A model generated the notes under the pieces. The model was not told the origin of the DNA and searched no databases. It worked only from the letters and a program-made list of their open reading frames with translations. Of a stretch of 8,339 nucleotides of DNA, positions 1 through 5,876 are shown piece by piece. The position numbers were made by a program, and so were the translations under genes. Positions within the stretch are counted from its first letter, which is position 1. Each line of letters opens with the position of its first letter. Origin of the DNA: Gallionella sp. UBA6045. GTDB taxonomy: Bacteria > Pseudomonadota > Gammaproteobacteria > Burkholderiales > Gallionellaceae. Where the stretch lies: NCBI GenBank assembly GCA_002429165.1, contig DIYV01000013.1:12990-21328 (forward strand), in the 5' to 3' direction.

Positions 1-282
1 GATCTGCTGGACGTGCTTGAAGACAGCGAAAACCAAACCTCGCCTCTTGTCCCCGACGAGTCCTTGCAACAAAGGCAAATGATTGCGTTAGTCGAACAAG
101 CGCTTGGCAAACTCCCTCCACGTCAACGCGAAGCCTTCCTGCTGCGTTACTGGGAGGGACTGGACACGACGGAGACGGCGGCGGCGATGGGTTGCACCGA
201 AGGCAGCGTAAAAACCCACTGTTCGCGTGCTGTGCATGCGCTTGCTGTTTCCCTTAAAGCAAAAGGAGTAGAACTACCATGA
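1..282 (+). CDS. RNA polymerase sigma factor, ECF type, C-terminal fragment
   Basis: This is the 3' end of a sigma-70 family factor. The reading frame is open from base 1 and the true start lies upstream of the window. The visible 93 residues hold region 4. After an acidic linker comes a region 4 helix (LGKLPPRQREAFLLRYWEG) and then the helix-turn-helix that would contact the -35 element (ETAAAMGCTEGSVKTHCSRA). The L-P-P-R-Q-R-E-A-F start and the G-S-V-K-T-H-x-S-R-A recognition helix are typical of ECF sigma factors. The stop overlaps the start of the next gene (ATGA), so the two are probably translationally coupled. From established knowledge, a sigma factor followed by DUF3619 and DUF3106 genes is common in betaproteobacteria. 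Its regulon cannot be told from this fragment. The GTG at 13 is in frame but is not a plausible start, because region 2 would be missing. Confidence 0.9.
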   Translation, partial: DLLDVLEDSENQTSPLVPDESLQQRQMIALVEQALGKLPPRQREAFLLRYWEGLDTTETAAAMGCTEGSVKTHCSRAVHALAVSLKAKGVELP

Positions 283-629
283 CAAACAAACTAAATCCTG
301 GAAAAATCGTCCAATTGCTGACAATTAGCACCCAACAAATGGATGAAGCGACCTTATCCGCATTGGCAAATGCACGTCAGAATGCACTAAACAGACAATC
401 CGTACGGGCTCCCGTTTTTACACTTGCTTCAGCCTCCGCACACTCCTCGGTTCGCTGGACTGACAGACTTATTCCGCACTCGGTCCAACCCTGGATAGCC
501 GCCGGATTGCTTGCCGCTATTCTGTTCGCAGGAACAAGTTATTGGCAAAATGTGCAAGAACAGCAAATTGACGAGACGGATGTGGCGATTTTGACCAGTG
601 ATCTGCCGATTGAGGTTTTCGTAAACTAA
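279..629 (+). CDS. DUF3619 family single-pass membrane protein, candidate anti-sigma factor
   Basis: This 116-residue protein has a soluble N-terminal part (about 1-65), one transmembrane helix (about 71-89, WIAAGLLAAILFAGTSYW) and a short acidic C-terminal tail ending L-T-S-D-L-P-I-E-V-F. Arginines at 59 and 63 precede the helix and the acidic tail follows it, so the positive-inside rule puts the N-terminus in the cytoplasm. The terminal S-D-L-P-I-[ED] motif and the N-terminal D-E-A-T-L-x-A-L segment match what I recall of DUF3619. An AAGGAG site at 263-268 precedes the ATG by 10 nt. The start overlaps the sigma factor stop by 4 bp and the DUF3106 gene follows 9 bp after the stop. No function is established for the family. 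Its position and topology suggest an anti-sigma role, which is inference. Confidence 0.83.
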   Translation: MTNKLNPGKIVQLLTISTQQMDEATLSALANARQNALNRQSVRAPVFTLASASAHSSVRWTDRLIPHSVQPWIAAGLLAAILFAGTSYWQNVQEQQIDETDVAILTSDLPIEVFVN

Positions 630-638
630 TTATCTGGA

Positions 639-1091
639 ATGCAGCAGCGAATGAAAAGTTTTGTATATTTTAAAATTCAGTGCCCTATAGTTGCTGTGTT
701 ATTGTTGCTGAGTCTGACCAGTTCCCCTTGCAGCGCAGCAGCGCCGTCCTGGCGCTCCCTCACTCCAATTCAGCGCGAAGCTCTTGCCCCCATGGTGGGG
801 CAATGGGACATCCTGCCTGAGATACAGCGGAACCGCCTGCTCAAAACAGCCAAATACTATCCAAAGATGACACCCGAACAAAAACAACGCTACCATGACC
901 GCCTGGAAAAATGGAGCAAACTTACCCCCGAACAACGCGAAGCCGCCCGTAAAAGATATCGCGCTTTCAAGAAGCTGCCGGCAAATGAACGGGAAAGAAT
1001 AAAGCAGAAGCTCAAGGCTGAACAGGCAAAAAAAGCCCAGCAATCAGCAGCCAGCGGGGTTTCCGCAACGACAGTAACCAATCAGCAGTAG
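639..1091 (+). CDS. DUF3106 family exported protein with five LTxxQ-like repeats
   Basis: The protein starts with a signal peptide: basic residues, then the hydrophobic core CPIVAVLLLLSLTSSP, with a likely signal peptidase I cut after C-S-A. The mature part is five consecutive 18-residue units (residues 41-130), each starting L/M-T/P-x-x-Q/E-R/K and mostly with an aromatic at position 16. A charged Lys/Gln-rich tail follows. The composition predicts a helical, basic periplasmic protein. The family match (LTPEQR, YPKMTPEQ) is to DUF3106, whose function I do not know. The LTxxQ-type motif recalls Spy, CpxP and CnrX, but homology is not shown. Two in-frame starts exist, at 639 and 651. The GGA at 636-638 fits 651 better and gives a classical M-K signal peptide, so the first four residues are doubtful. 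It forms an operon with the two genes upstream, and its TAG abuts the lptG stop on the other strand. Confidence 0.85.
   Translation: MQQRMKSFVYFKIQCPIVAVLLLLSLTSSPCSAAAPSWRSLTPIQREALAPMVGQWDILPEIQRNRLLKTAKYYPKMTPEQKQRYHDRLEKWSKLTPEQREAARKRYRAFKKLPANERERIKQKLKAEQAKKAQQSAASGVSATTVTNQQ
759..1028 (+). repeat. Five tandem 18-codon repeats in the DUF3106 gene
   Basis: Five units of exactly 18 codons run without a gap. They begin LTPIQR, LPEIQR, MTPEQK, LTPEQR and LPANER. Position 1 is Leu or Met, positions 5-6 are Gln-Arg or a close variant, and position 16 is Trp, Tyr, Trp, Phe and then Glu. The DNA is diverged between units, so these are old protein repeats and not a recent DNA duplication. Eighteen residues are five helical turns, so the same face recurs in each unit. 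Confidence 0.8.
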
Positions 1092-2168
1092 TCAGCGTCT
1101 TTCCGTCCACCACAGCATCGCCACACCAAACAGCAAAAACAGTGCGGTCATAGCCGTGGCACTCATAAAAGGCTGCCAGTCGTTGAGCGCACCCAAGCTC
1201 GCAAATAATTGCCCGGCAAAATGAAACAGTAATCCAAGCACAATACCCACGAATATCATCGCACCCACCCCTCCCGCGCGACGATGGTAAGACGCAAAGG
1301 GCAGCGCCAACAGCATCATCACCAGCAATGAAACGGGATAAACCAGCTTGTTCCACATCGCAATCTGATAACGCGCGCTTCTTTGGTGGTTGTCGCGCAG
1401 ATGTTCGGTATATTGGTACAGGCTCCATGCCGACATCTGTTCCGGGACAACCAGCAGCACGTTGAAAATGCCGGGGCTCAAAGCCGAATGCCATTCCTGC
1501 AGCGGCTGGGCATTGATGCTCGTACCCTCTTTGCTGAACCGGGTTTCCAATACATCCTCAAGCTGCCAACGCCCTTCATCGATAAACTTAGCCCGCTTGG
1601 CACTGGTAATCGACTGCAAATGGTATGTTCCATCAAATTTGTAAATATCAATATTCAACAAACTGGTATCCGGCATCACGTTCTTCACATTCACGAAGCT
1701 GCGTTCGTCCTTGACCCACACGCCGGAACGAAATTCTTTCAGCGAAACTTGCGCGTGCTGTGCCTTCAGGCGCAATTGCTGCGCCATCCTTTCACTTGGC
1801 GGGGCCAAAAATTCGCCACAAACAAAACTCAATACCACCAGCGGCAAGGCAATTTTGAACAGCGCGCCAACCATCTGCCAAAGCGATGCGCCGGAAGACC
1901 GAAAAACAGTCAACTCCGAACTGGCTGCCATTTGCACCAGTGCAACAATAGTGCCGATCAGAACAGCCACCGGAAAAAGTTCGTAGATATGGCCGGGAAT
2001 GGTCAGCATCACGAACAGCAGCACATATCCCAGGTTATATTGTCCCTGCCCCATCGCATTCAGTTCATGAATCAAATCCAGAAAGGAAAACAACATGAGA
2101 AGGGCAAGAAACACCAAGCCGATACCGAAGTAAATTTCGCGGCCCAGGTAGCGTGTCAGCAAGTTCAT
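1092..2168 (-). CDS. lptG: LPS export ABC transporter permease LptG
   Basis: LptG is one of the two inner-membrane permease subunits of LptB2FG. This complex extracts lipopolysaccharide from the inner membrane and hands it to LptC-LptA for delivery to the outer membrane. The 358-residue product has the family layout: three N-terminal transmembrane helices (about 13-33, 48-77 and 99-121), a large periplasmic beta-jellyroll region (about 125-265) and three C-terminal helices (about 275-294, 302-323 and 335-354). The cytoplasmic coupling helix (S-E-L-T-V-F-R-S-S-G, 84-93) should contact LptB. The start at 2168 (MNLLTRYLGREIYFG) is preferred over an in-frame ATG 27 bp upstream, because it has a strong ribosome binding site and aligns with the family N-terminus. 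It lies 4 bp after the lptF stop. The TGA stop directly abuts the DUF3106 stop. LptB is not in this window. Confidence 0.95.
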   Translation of the reverse strand: MNLLTRYLGREIYFGIGLVFLALLMLFSFLDLIHELNAMGQGQYNLGYVLLFVMLTIPGHIYELFPVAVLIGTIVALVQMAASSELTVFRSSGASLWQMVGALFKIALPLVVLSFVCGEFLAPPSERMAQQLRLKAQHAQVSLKEFRSGVWVKDERSFVNVKNVMPDTSLLNIDIYKFDGTYHLQSITSAKRAKFIDEGRWQLEDVLETRFSKEGTSINAQPLQEWHSALSPGIFNVLLVVPEQMSAWSLYQYTEHLRDNHQRSARYQIAMWNKLVYPVSLLVMMLLALPFASYHRRAGGVGAMIFVGIVLGLLFHFAGQLFASLGALNDWQPFMSATAMTALFLLFGVAMLWWTERR

Positions 2169-2170
2169 AA

Positions 2171-2179
2171 CCTCACCTC
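2171..2179 (-). promoter_or_regulatory. Ribosome binding site of lptG, overlapping the lptF stop
   Basis: Read on the minus strand this is GAGGTGAGG, with the GAGGT core 6 nt before the ATG at 2168. The lptF TGA stop (2175-2173) lies inside it, so lptF and lptG translation are likely coupled. The site decides the lptG start in favour of 2168. Confidence 0.75.
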
Positions 2180-3414
2180 GGCTCCTCGCTTCCATCTCTG
2201 CTCACGGAGGGAGTAGGGGTAATCGTTCCTTCACCCGCAGAAGCCGGAAAGTCAAGCGAAGAAGCTTCAGGACGGGGCTGACCTTTCACCATCCACCTGC
2301 TTAACGAGAACAATGTCATGCGGCGATAAAACATCAGCAAAGTCAGCATCAGCATTGCCGCATGTATGGCCCACAGGCCAATACCGGGCGACAGCTTGCC
2401 TTGTCCTACCCAAGTATTGGTGACACTGATCATATTGTTATAAAGCATATACAGCACAATCGCCAAAATCAGATTGAGGGAACGGCCTGCGCGCGGATTG
2501 ACATAACCCAAGGGAATCGCCAGCAGGGCAAGTATCGTTGCGCTGAGTGGCAACCCGACCCGCCATTCCAACTCGGAGAGATTCCATGTTGTGGGATTGC
2601 GCCATAACTCCGGTGTCGTCATGGTGCGCACCTGGGGCTCGGCCTGCTTGACAGGTGCCGCATCAATGCGCATTGCATAGCGTTCAAATTCCACGATGCG
2701 ATAATCGCGCAGGCCCGGCGTGCCTTCATAACGCGTGCCATTCAGCAGTACCAAAAAACGATCCCCGTTCGGCAGAGTTTCCTGCAAACCCTGCTTCGCC
2801 GCCATCGTGCCGAGTTTCCCGTTTTGCTCGGATTGCACAAAGATGTTGCCGACGCGGTTGGACCCCGCATCGACGTTATCGATAAAATACACCCGGTCGG
2901 CCTGTTTCGACTCACGGAACAAACCCGGGGTCGCAGACGTGACATCATCACGGCTTTCCAATTTAGTCTTGAACTCATCGGCTTTGCGCAATGCCCAGGG
3001 AGACAGCAACAGACTGAGCAGCGCGATCAAACCCACTACCGGCAAGGCATACCATAAGACCGGGCGTATCCAGCGCGTCAGTCCTATGCCGGAACAAAAC
3101 CACACCACCATCTCGCTGTCACGATAACAGCGCGACAAGGTAAGCAGAATGGATATGAACAAACTGATGGAAAGCAACACCGGCAAATAGTTCATGGCAC
3201 TGAAGCCCAACAGTGCCATCACGCCGTCCACTGCTATCACGCCGCTGACCGCCTCGGTTAACAGGCGTATCAACTGGCTGACCACTATAATGCCCAACAG
3301 CACTGCGAATACCAGCAATCCATTGCCGGCGAATTCACTCACCAAAGTACGGTGAAATATTCCCGAGCGCAATGGCTTTGACTTTATATGATAAGTTTGC
3401 GGATAATCGGACAT
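2173..3414 (-). CDS. lptF: LPS export ABC transporter permease LptF
   Basis: LptF is the partner permease of LptG in the LptB2FG lipopolysaccharide exporter. From the ATG at 3414 it is 413 residues, longer than the 355-375 I expect for the family. Helices are visible at about 30-50, 65-93 and 115-138, followed by the periplasmic domain (about 140-280) and helices at about 285-304, 312-333 and 343-363. The coupling helix is S-E-M-V-V-W-F-C-S-G (100-109), and the G-Y-V-N-P-R-A-G-R segment after helix 4 is typical. The extra length is about 17 residues at the N-terminus and a 40-residue Pro/Ser/Glu-rich tail. The ATG lacks a Shine-Dalgarno sequence. The family N-terminus (M-I-F-x-R) aligns with I19-F20-H21-R22, so translation may begin further in, for example at a TTG at 3372. 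The gene is divergent from pepA and 4 bp upstream of lptG. Confidence 0.92.
   Translation of the reverse strand: MSDYPQTYHIKSKPLRSGIFHRTLVSEFAGNGLLVFAVLLGIIVVSQLIRLLTEAVSGVIAVDGVMALLGFSAMNYLPVLLSISLFISILLTLSRCYRDSEMVVWFCSGIGLTRWIRPVLWYALPVVGLIALLSLLLSPWALRKADEFKTKLESRDDVTSATPGLFRESKQADRVYFIDNVDAGSNRVGNIFVQSEQNGKLGTMAAKQGLQETLPNGDRFLVLLNGTRYEGTPGLRDYRIVEFERYAMRIDAAPVKQAEPQVRTMTTPELWRNPTTWNLSELEWRVGLPLSATILALLAIPLGYVNPRAGRSLNLILAIVLYMLYNNMISVTNTWVGQGKLSPGIGLWAIHAAMLMLTLLMFYRRMTLFSLSRWMVKGQPRPEASSLDFPASAGEGTITPTPSVSRDGSEEPR
3378..3407 (+). promoter_or_regulatory. Predicted sigma70 promoter of pepA
   Basis: TTGACT (-35, 3378-3383) and GATAAT (-10, 3402-3407) each match the consensus at 5 of 6 positions, with an 18-bp AT-rich spacer. 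The predicted transcription start near 3413-3415 leaves a leader of about 32 nt that includes the pepA ribosome binding site. The promoter lies wholly inside the first codons of lptF as called here, on the opposite strand. The identification rests on sequence alone. Confidence 0.65.
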
Positions 3415-3433
3415 CTGGGCATGGGGTTTATAT

Positions 3434-3439
3434 AAGGAG
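3434..3439 (+). promoter_or_regulatory. Ribosome binding site of pepA (GTG start)
   Basis: AAGGAG lies 6 nt before the GTG at 3446. It supports this non-ATG start, which also gives the family N-terminus M-E-F-S-I-K. It sits in the 31-bp gap between the divergent lptF and pepA genes. Confidence 0.8.
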
Positions 3440-3445
3440 CAACAC

Positions 3446-4936
3446 GTGGAATTTAGCATAAAACAAAGCAGTCCGGAAAAGCAGCGCAGCGGTTGCGTGG
3501 TGGTTGGCGTGTATGAAAGCGGCAAACTCTCTGCGCCAGCACAGTTGCTGGACAAGGCAGCGGCACATCATTTAAGCGACCTCATTGCCCGCGGCGACAT
3601 GAATGGCAAGATCGGCAGTATCCTGATGTTGCATCATGTTGCCAACATCATGGCGGATCGCGTATTGATGGTTGGCCTTGGCAAAGCCAATGAATTTTCG
3701 AGCAAACAGCTCGTCGAAGTATTGCGTGCCACCCTGGGTGCATTGCAAAAAACCGCCTGCAAGGATGCCGCGCTGTATCTCACCGACCTGCCCGTCAAGG
3801 GTCGCGATGAAACCTGGAAGATCATGCAGACCGTGCTGATCGCTGCCGAGTCCGGCTACCGCTGCGACCAGCTCAAGAGCAAACCCGCCGATGCGCCGAC
3901 GCTGCGCAAAATCCTGCTGGGCTGCACCGGAAAACCCGGCAGCGCCGCGCATACAGCACTCAGCCAAGCCGCCGCAATCGCGCACGGCATGAAATTGACC
4001 AAGGATTTGGGGAACTTGCCAGGCAATATCTGCACGCCGACTTATCTGGCCGGCCAGGCCAAAGCACTGGCCAAGGAGCACAAACTCAAGGCAACCATCC
4101 TCGAGGAAAAGGACATGCAGAAACTGGGCATGCATTCGCTGTTGTCGGTGACTCGCGGCAGCCGTCAGCCTGCCAAACTGATCACGCTGGAATACCAGGG
4201 CGGCAACAAAAAGCAAAAGCCCATTGTGCTGGTCGGCAAGGGCGTCACTTTCGACAGCGGTGGTATTTCACTGAAACCCGGCGCGGAAATGGACGAAATG
4301 AAATACGACATGTGCGGAGCCGCCAGCGTGCTCGGCACAATGCAGGCAATTGCCGAAATGGGCTTGAAGCTGAACGTGGTCGCGGTGATCCCGAGTTGCG
4401 AAAACATGCCTGATGGCGCGGCCAGCAAACCCGGCGACATTGTGAAAAGCATGTCAGGCCAGACCATCGAAATCCTCAACACCGACGCGGAAGGCCGTCT
4501 GATCCTGTGCGATGCGCTGACCTATACCGCACGCTTTGAACCGGACACGGTGGTGGACATCGCCACATTGACCGGCGCCTGCGTCATCGCGCTTGGGCAT
4601 GTTGCTACCGGGCTGTACAGCAACGATGACAAACTTGCCAGGGAGTTGCTGGACGCGGGTGATCATTCATATGACCGTGCCTGGCACATGCCGTTATGGG
4701 ATGACTACCAGCAACTGCTGGACAGTAACTTTGCCGACATGCAGAACATCGGCGGGCGGGCGGGCGGCAGCATCACTGCCGCGTGTTTCCTGTCGCGCTT
4801 TGCCAAGGACTATCGCTGGGCGCATCTGGACATCGCCGGTACCGCATGGAAGTCGGGCAAGGAAAAAGGCGCAACGGGCCGTCCGGTACCGCTGCTTACG
4901 CAATATTTAATCCACCGCGCACAAGTCGCAAAATAA
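3446..4936 (+). CDS. pepA: Leucyl (cytosol) aminopeptidase PepA, M17 family
   Basis: PepA is a cytoplasmic hexameric dinuclear metallo-aminopeptidase that removes N-terminal residues, leucine preferred, from peptides. The 496-residue product is the normal family length. The M17 signature NTDAEGRL is at 345-352. The metal ligands and catalytic residues fall exactly 5 residues before their E. coli counterparts: K265, D270, D288, D347 and E349 for metals, and K277 and R351 for catalysis. The N-terminal domain (about 1-160) includes the VVVGVYESGKL opening. Translation starts at a GTG with a clear AAGGAG. In E. coli PepA also binds DNA, in carAB regulation and in XerCD recombination at cer. Whether this one does so cannot be read here. 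It heads a tight operon with holC and a small gene, with a predicted sigma70 promoter upstream. The divergence from lptFG and the link to holC-valS are conserved in many proteobacteria. Confidence 0.97.
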   Translation: MEFSIKQSSPEKQRSGCVVVGVYESGKLSAPAQLLDKAAAHHLSDLIARGDMNGKIGSILMLHHVANIMADRVLMVGLGKANEFSSKQLVEVLRATLGALQKTACKDAALYLTDLPVKGRDETWKIMQTVLIAAESGYRCDQLKSKPADAPTLRKILLGCTGKPGSAAHTALSQAAAIAHGMKLTKDLGNLPGNICTPTYLAGQAKALAKEHKLKATILEEKDMQKLGMHSLLSVTRGSRQPAKLITLEYQGGNKKQKPIVLVGKGVTFDSGGISLKPGAEMDEMKYDMCGAASVLGTMQAIAEMGLKLNVVAVIPSCENMPDGAASKPGDIVKSMSGQTIEILNTDAEGRLILCDALTYTARFEPDTVVDIATLTGACVIALGHVATGLYSNDDKLARELLDAGDHSYDRAWHMPLWDDYQQLLDSNFADMQNIGGRAGGSITAACFLSRFAKDYRWAHLDIAGTAWKSGKEKGATGRPVPLLTQYLIHRAQVAK

Positions 4937-4948
4937 TGCCCCTACTTT

Positions 4949-5380
4949 ATGACTAAAGTGGATTTTTATACCGGCTCGCCGGACAAACTGCGCACTGCAT
5001 GCCAGCTGAGCCACAAAGCCATGCAAAGCGGCGTGCGCGCAGTCATCAGCGCGCCCGATGCTGCGACCACGGATGCACTGGATAAACTGCTCTGGCATTT
5101 CCCTGCCACCGCCTTTATCCCGCACAGTCGCGGTGATGCCGACGCCACCGGGCAAATGCCGGTCATACTCAATCATGGCGGCGATAAATTCCCCCATCAT
5201 GAGCTGTTGATCAGCTTGCATGATGAATGCATGCCGTTCTTCAGCCGCTTCGAGCGTGTCATCGAGATCATCAGCAGCGATACGGAAGACAGCCGCATGG
5301 GGCGTGAACGTTTCAAATTCTATCGTGATCGCGGCTATGAACTGCACCATATCGATTTATCCAAAACCCAAAATACATGA
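4949..5380 (+). CDS. holC: DNA polymerase III chi subunit HolC
   Basis: HolC (chi) pairs with HolD (psi) in the clamp-loader assembly of the replicase and connects it to single-strand binding protein. The 143-residue product begins with the family hallmark V-D-F-Y, then a helix with K-L-x-x-A-C-x-L. It continues with L-D-K-L-L-W-H-F, the F-I-P-H segment and P-V-I-L-N, and ends R-F-K-F-Y-R-D-R-G-Y-E-L. These are the expected motifs in the expected order. The gene starts 12 bp after the pepA stop with no recognisable ribosome binding site, so it probably depends on coupling to pepA translation. Its TGA overlaps the next start (ATGA). The pepA-holC link is conserved. No holD lies in the window. 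Confidence 0.95.
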   Translation: MTKVDFYTGSPDKLRTACQLSHKAMQSGVRAVISAPDAATTDALDKLLWHFPATAFIPHSRGDADATGQMPVILNHGGDKFPHHELLISLHDECMPFFSRFERVIEIISSDTEDSRMGRERFKFYRDRGYELHHIDLSKTQNT

Positions 5381-5721
5381 CGCCCCTCAAACAGCCTGTC
5401 AAACAACCGGATAGCGATACACCCGCCGGGCCGTCCCTGCCAACCTTAACGATAGGCGAAACGACACTTAACAACTTGCCGATGCTCACCGAGGTTGTTT
5501 CCGGATCGGATACCAGTCTGCCACGTGTGTTGAACGACGAAGAAATCCAGCAGCTTCTGCACCAGCTCGAGGCACGCATTGAAATCATGTTCACGCAAAA
5601 ACTTGGCCTTCACCTCGAACAACTGCAACGCCAGGCCATCGACCAGGCTCTCGACGAGCTCAAAGCCGAGTTGCCTGAGTTATTGCAGGACGCACTGAAT
5701 GCATATCTTGATTCCCGATAA
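5377..5721 (+). CDS. Hypothetical 114-aa helical protein between holC and valS
   Basis: I do not firmly recognise this protein. Residues 1-33 are Pro/Thr/Ser-rich and probably disordered. A short conserved-looking motif LPMLTEVV (34-41) follows. Residues 54-111 form a mostly helical, amphipathic and acidic segment with many Leu and Gln, ending in E-L-P-E-L-L-Q-D-A-L-N-A-Y-L. There is no signal peptide, membrane helix or metal motif, so it is probably cytoplasmic. The I/L-P-x-L-T-[ED]-V-V plus C-terminal helix layout recalls small betaproteobacterial proteins encoded between holC and valS (DUF2486-like), but I cannot confirm that family. The ATG overlaps the holC stop as ATGA and has no ribosome binding site, so it is likely translated by reinitiation after holC. 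That coupling, normal codon use and lack of alternative frames make it a real gene. Confidence 0.75.
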   Translation: MTPLKQPVKQPDSDTPAGPSLPTLTIGETTLNNLPMLTEVVSGSDTSLPRVLNDEEIQQLLHQLEARIEIMFTQKLGLHLEQLQRQAIDQALDELKAELPELLQDALNAYLDSR

Positions 5722-5800
5722 CCAAAGCATCAACGTGGCTGCAATTAACGAATCGCCTCTGCAATCTGCAAGCGACACTGCGCATCTGTTTTAGCCGGTA

Positions 5801-5862
5801 GCGAACTGCCTGCCTTTGGTATAATCGCGCCCCTTATGAAAAGCTCAGGACAGGCAGTTCGC
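5801..5862. repeat. Perfect 12-bp inverted repeat flanking the valS promoter -10
   Basis: The left arm GCGAACTGCCTG (5801-5812) is the exact reverse complement of CAGGCAGTTCGC (5851-5862). The gap is 38 bp. The dyad centre (about 5831-5832) coincides with the transcription start predicted from the -10 at 5820-5825. No U-run follows the right arm, so it is not an intrinsic terminator. Confidence 0.85.
5817..5825 (+). promoter_or_regulatory. Predicted extended -10 promoter of valS
   Basis: TGG-TATAAT is a perfect -10 hexamer (5820-5825) with the TGn extension at 5817-5819. No good -35 hexamer lies at 16-18 bp, which is usual for extended -10 promoters. The start near 5832 gives a leader of about 45 nt. 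The 155-bp region between 5721 and valS holds no other gene or terminator that I can see. Confidence 0.65.
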
Positions 5863-5876
5863 CGCAACCCAGAACA

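Noticed and set aside
1028..1042. GGC-A7-GCC short hairpin at the end of the DUF3106 gene as a terminator
   Set aside because: The stem has only three pairs and the A-run is in the loop, inside coding sequence.
1012..1494. Minus-strand open frame (160 codons) spanning the lptG end and the DUF3106 gene
   Set aside because: It crosses two supported genes in another frame and looks like random translation.
1383..2216. Long plus-strand open frame (277 codons) opposite lptG
   Set aside because: It lies antisense to the well-supported lptG, its product is rich in His, Gln and Cys without a family pattern, and it has no ribosome binding site. It is a shadow of lptG.
3572..4216. Minus-strand open frame (214 codons) opposite pepA
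   Set aside because: PepA covers it with a complete family match. The antisense product shows no recognisable domain.
5801..5862. Intrinsic terminator after the pepA-holC operon
   Set aside because: The stem is good, but the loop is 38 nt and no U-run follows the right arm, so it does not fit a Rho-independent terminator.
5826..5876. T-box or amino-acid leader for valS
   Set aside because: The predicted leader is about 45 nt, far too short for a T-box, and it has no specifier or antiterminator pattern.
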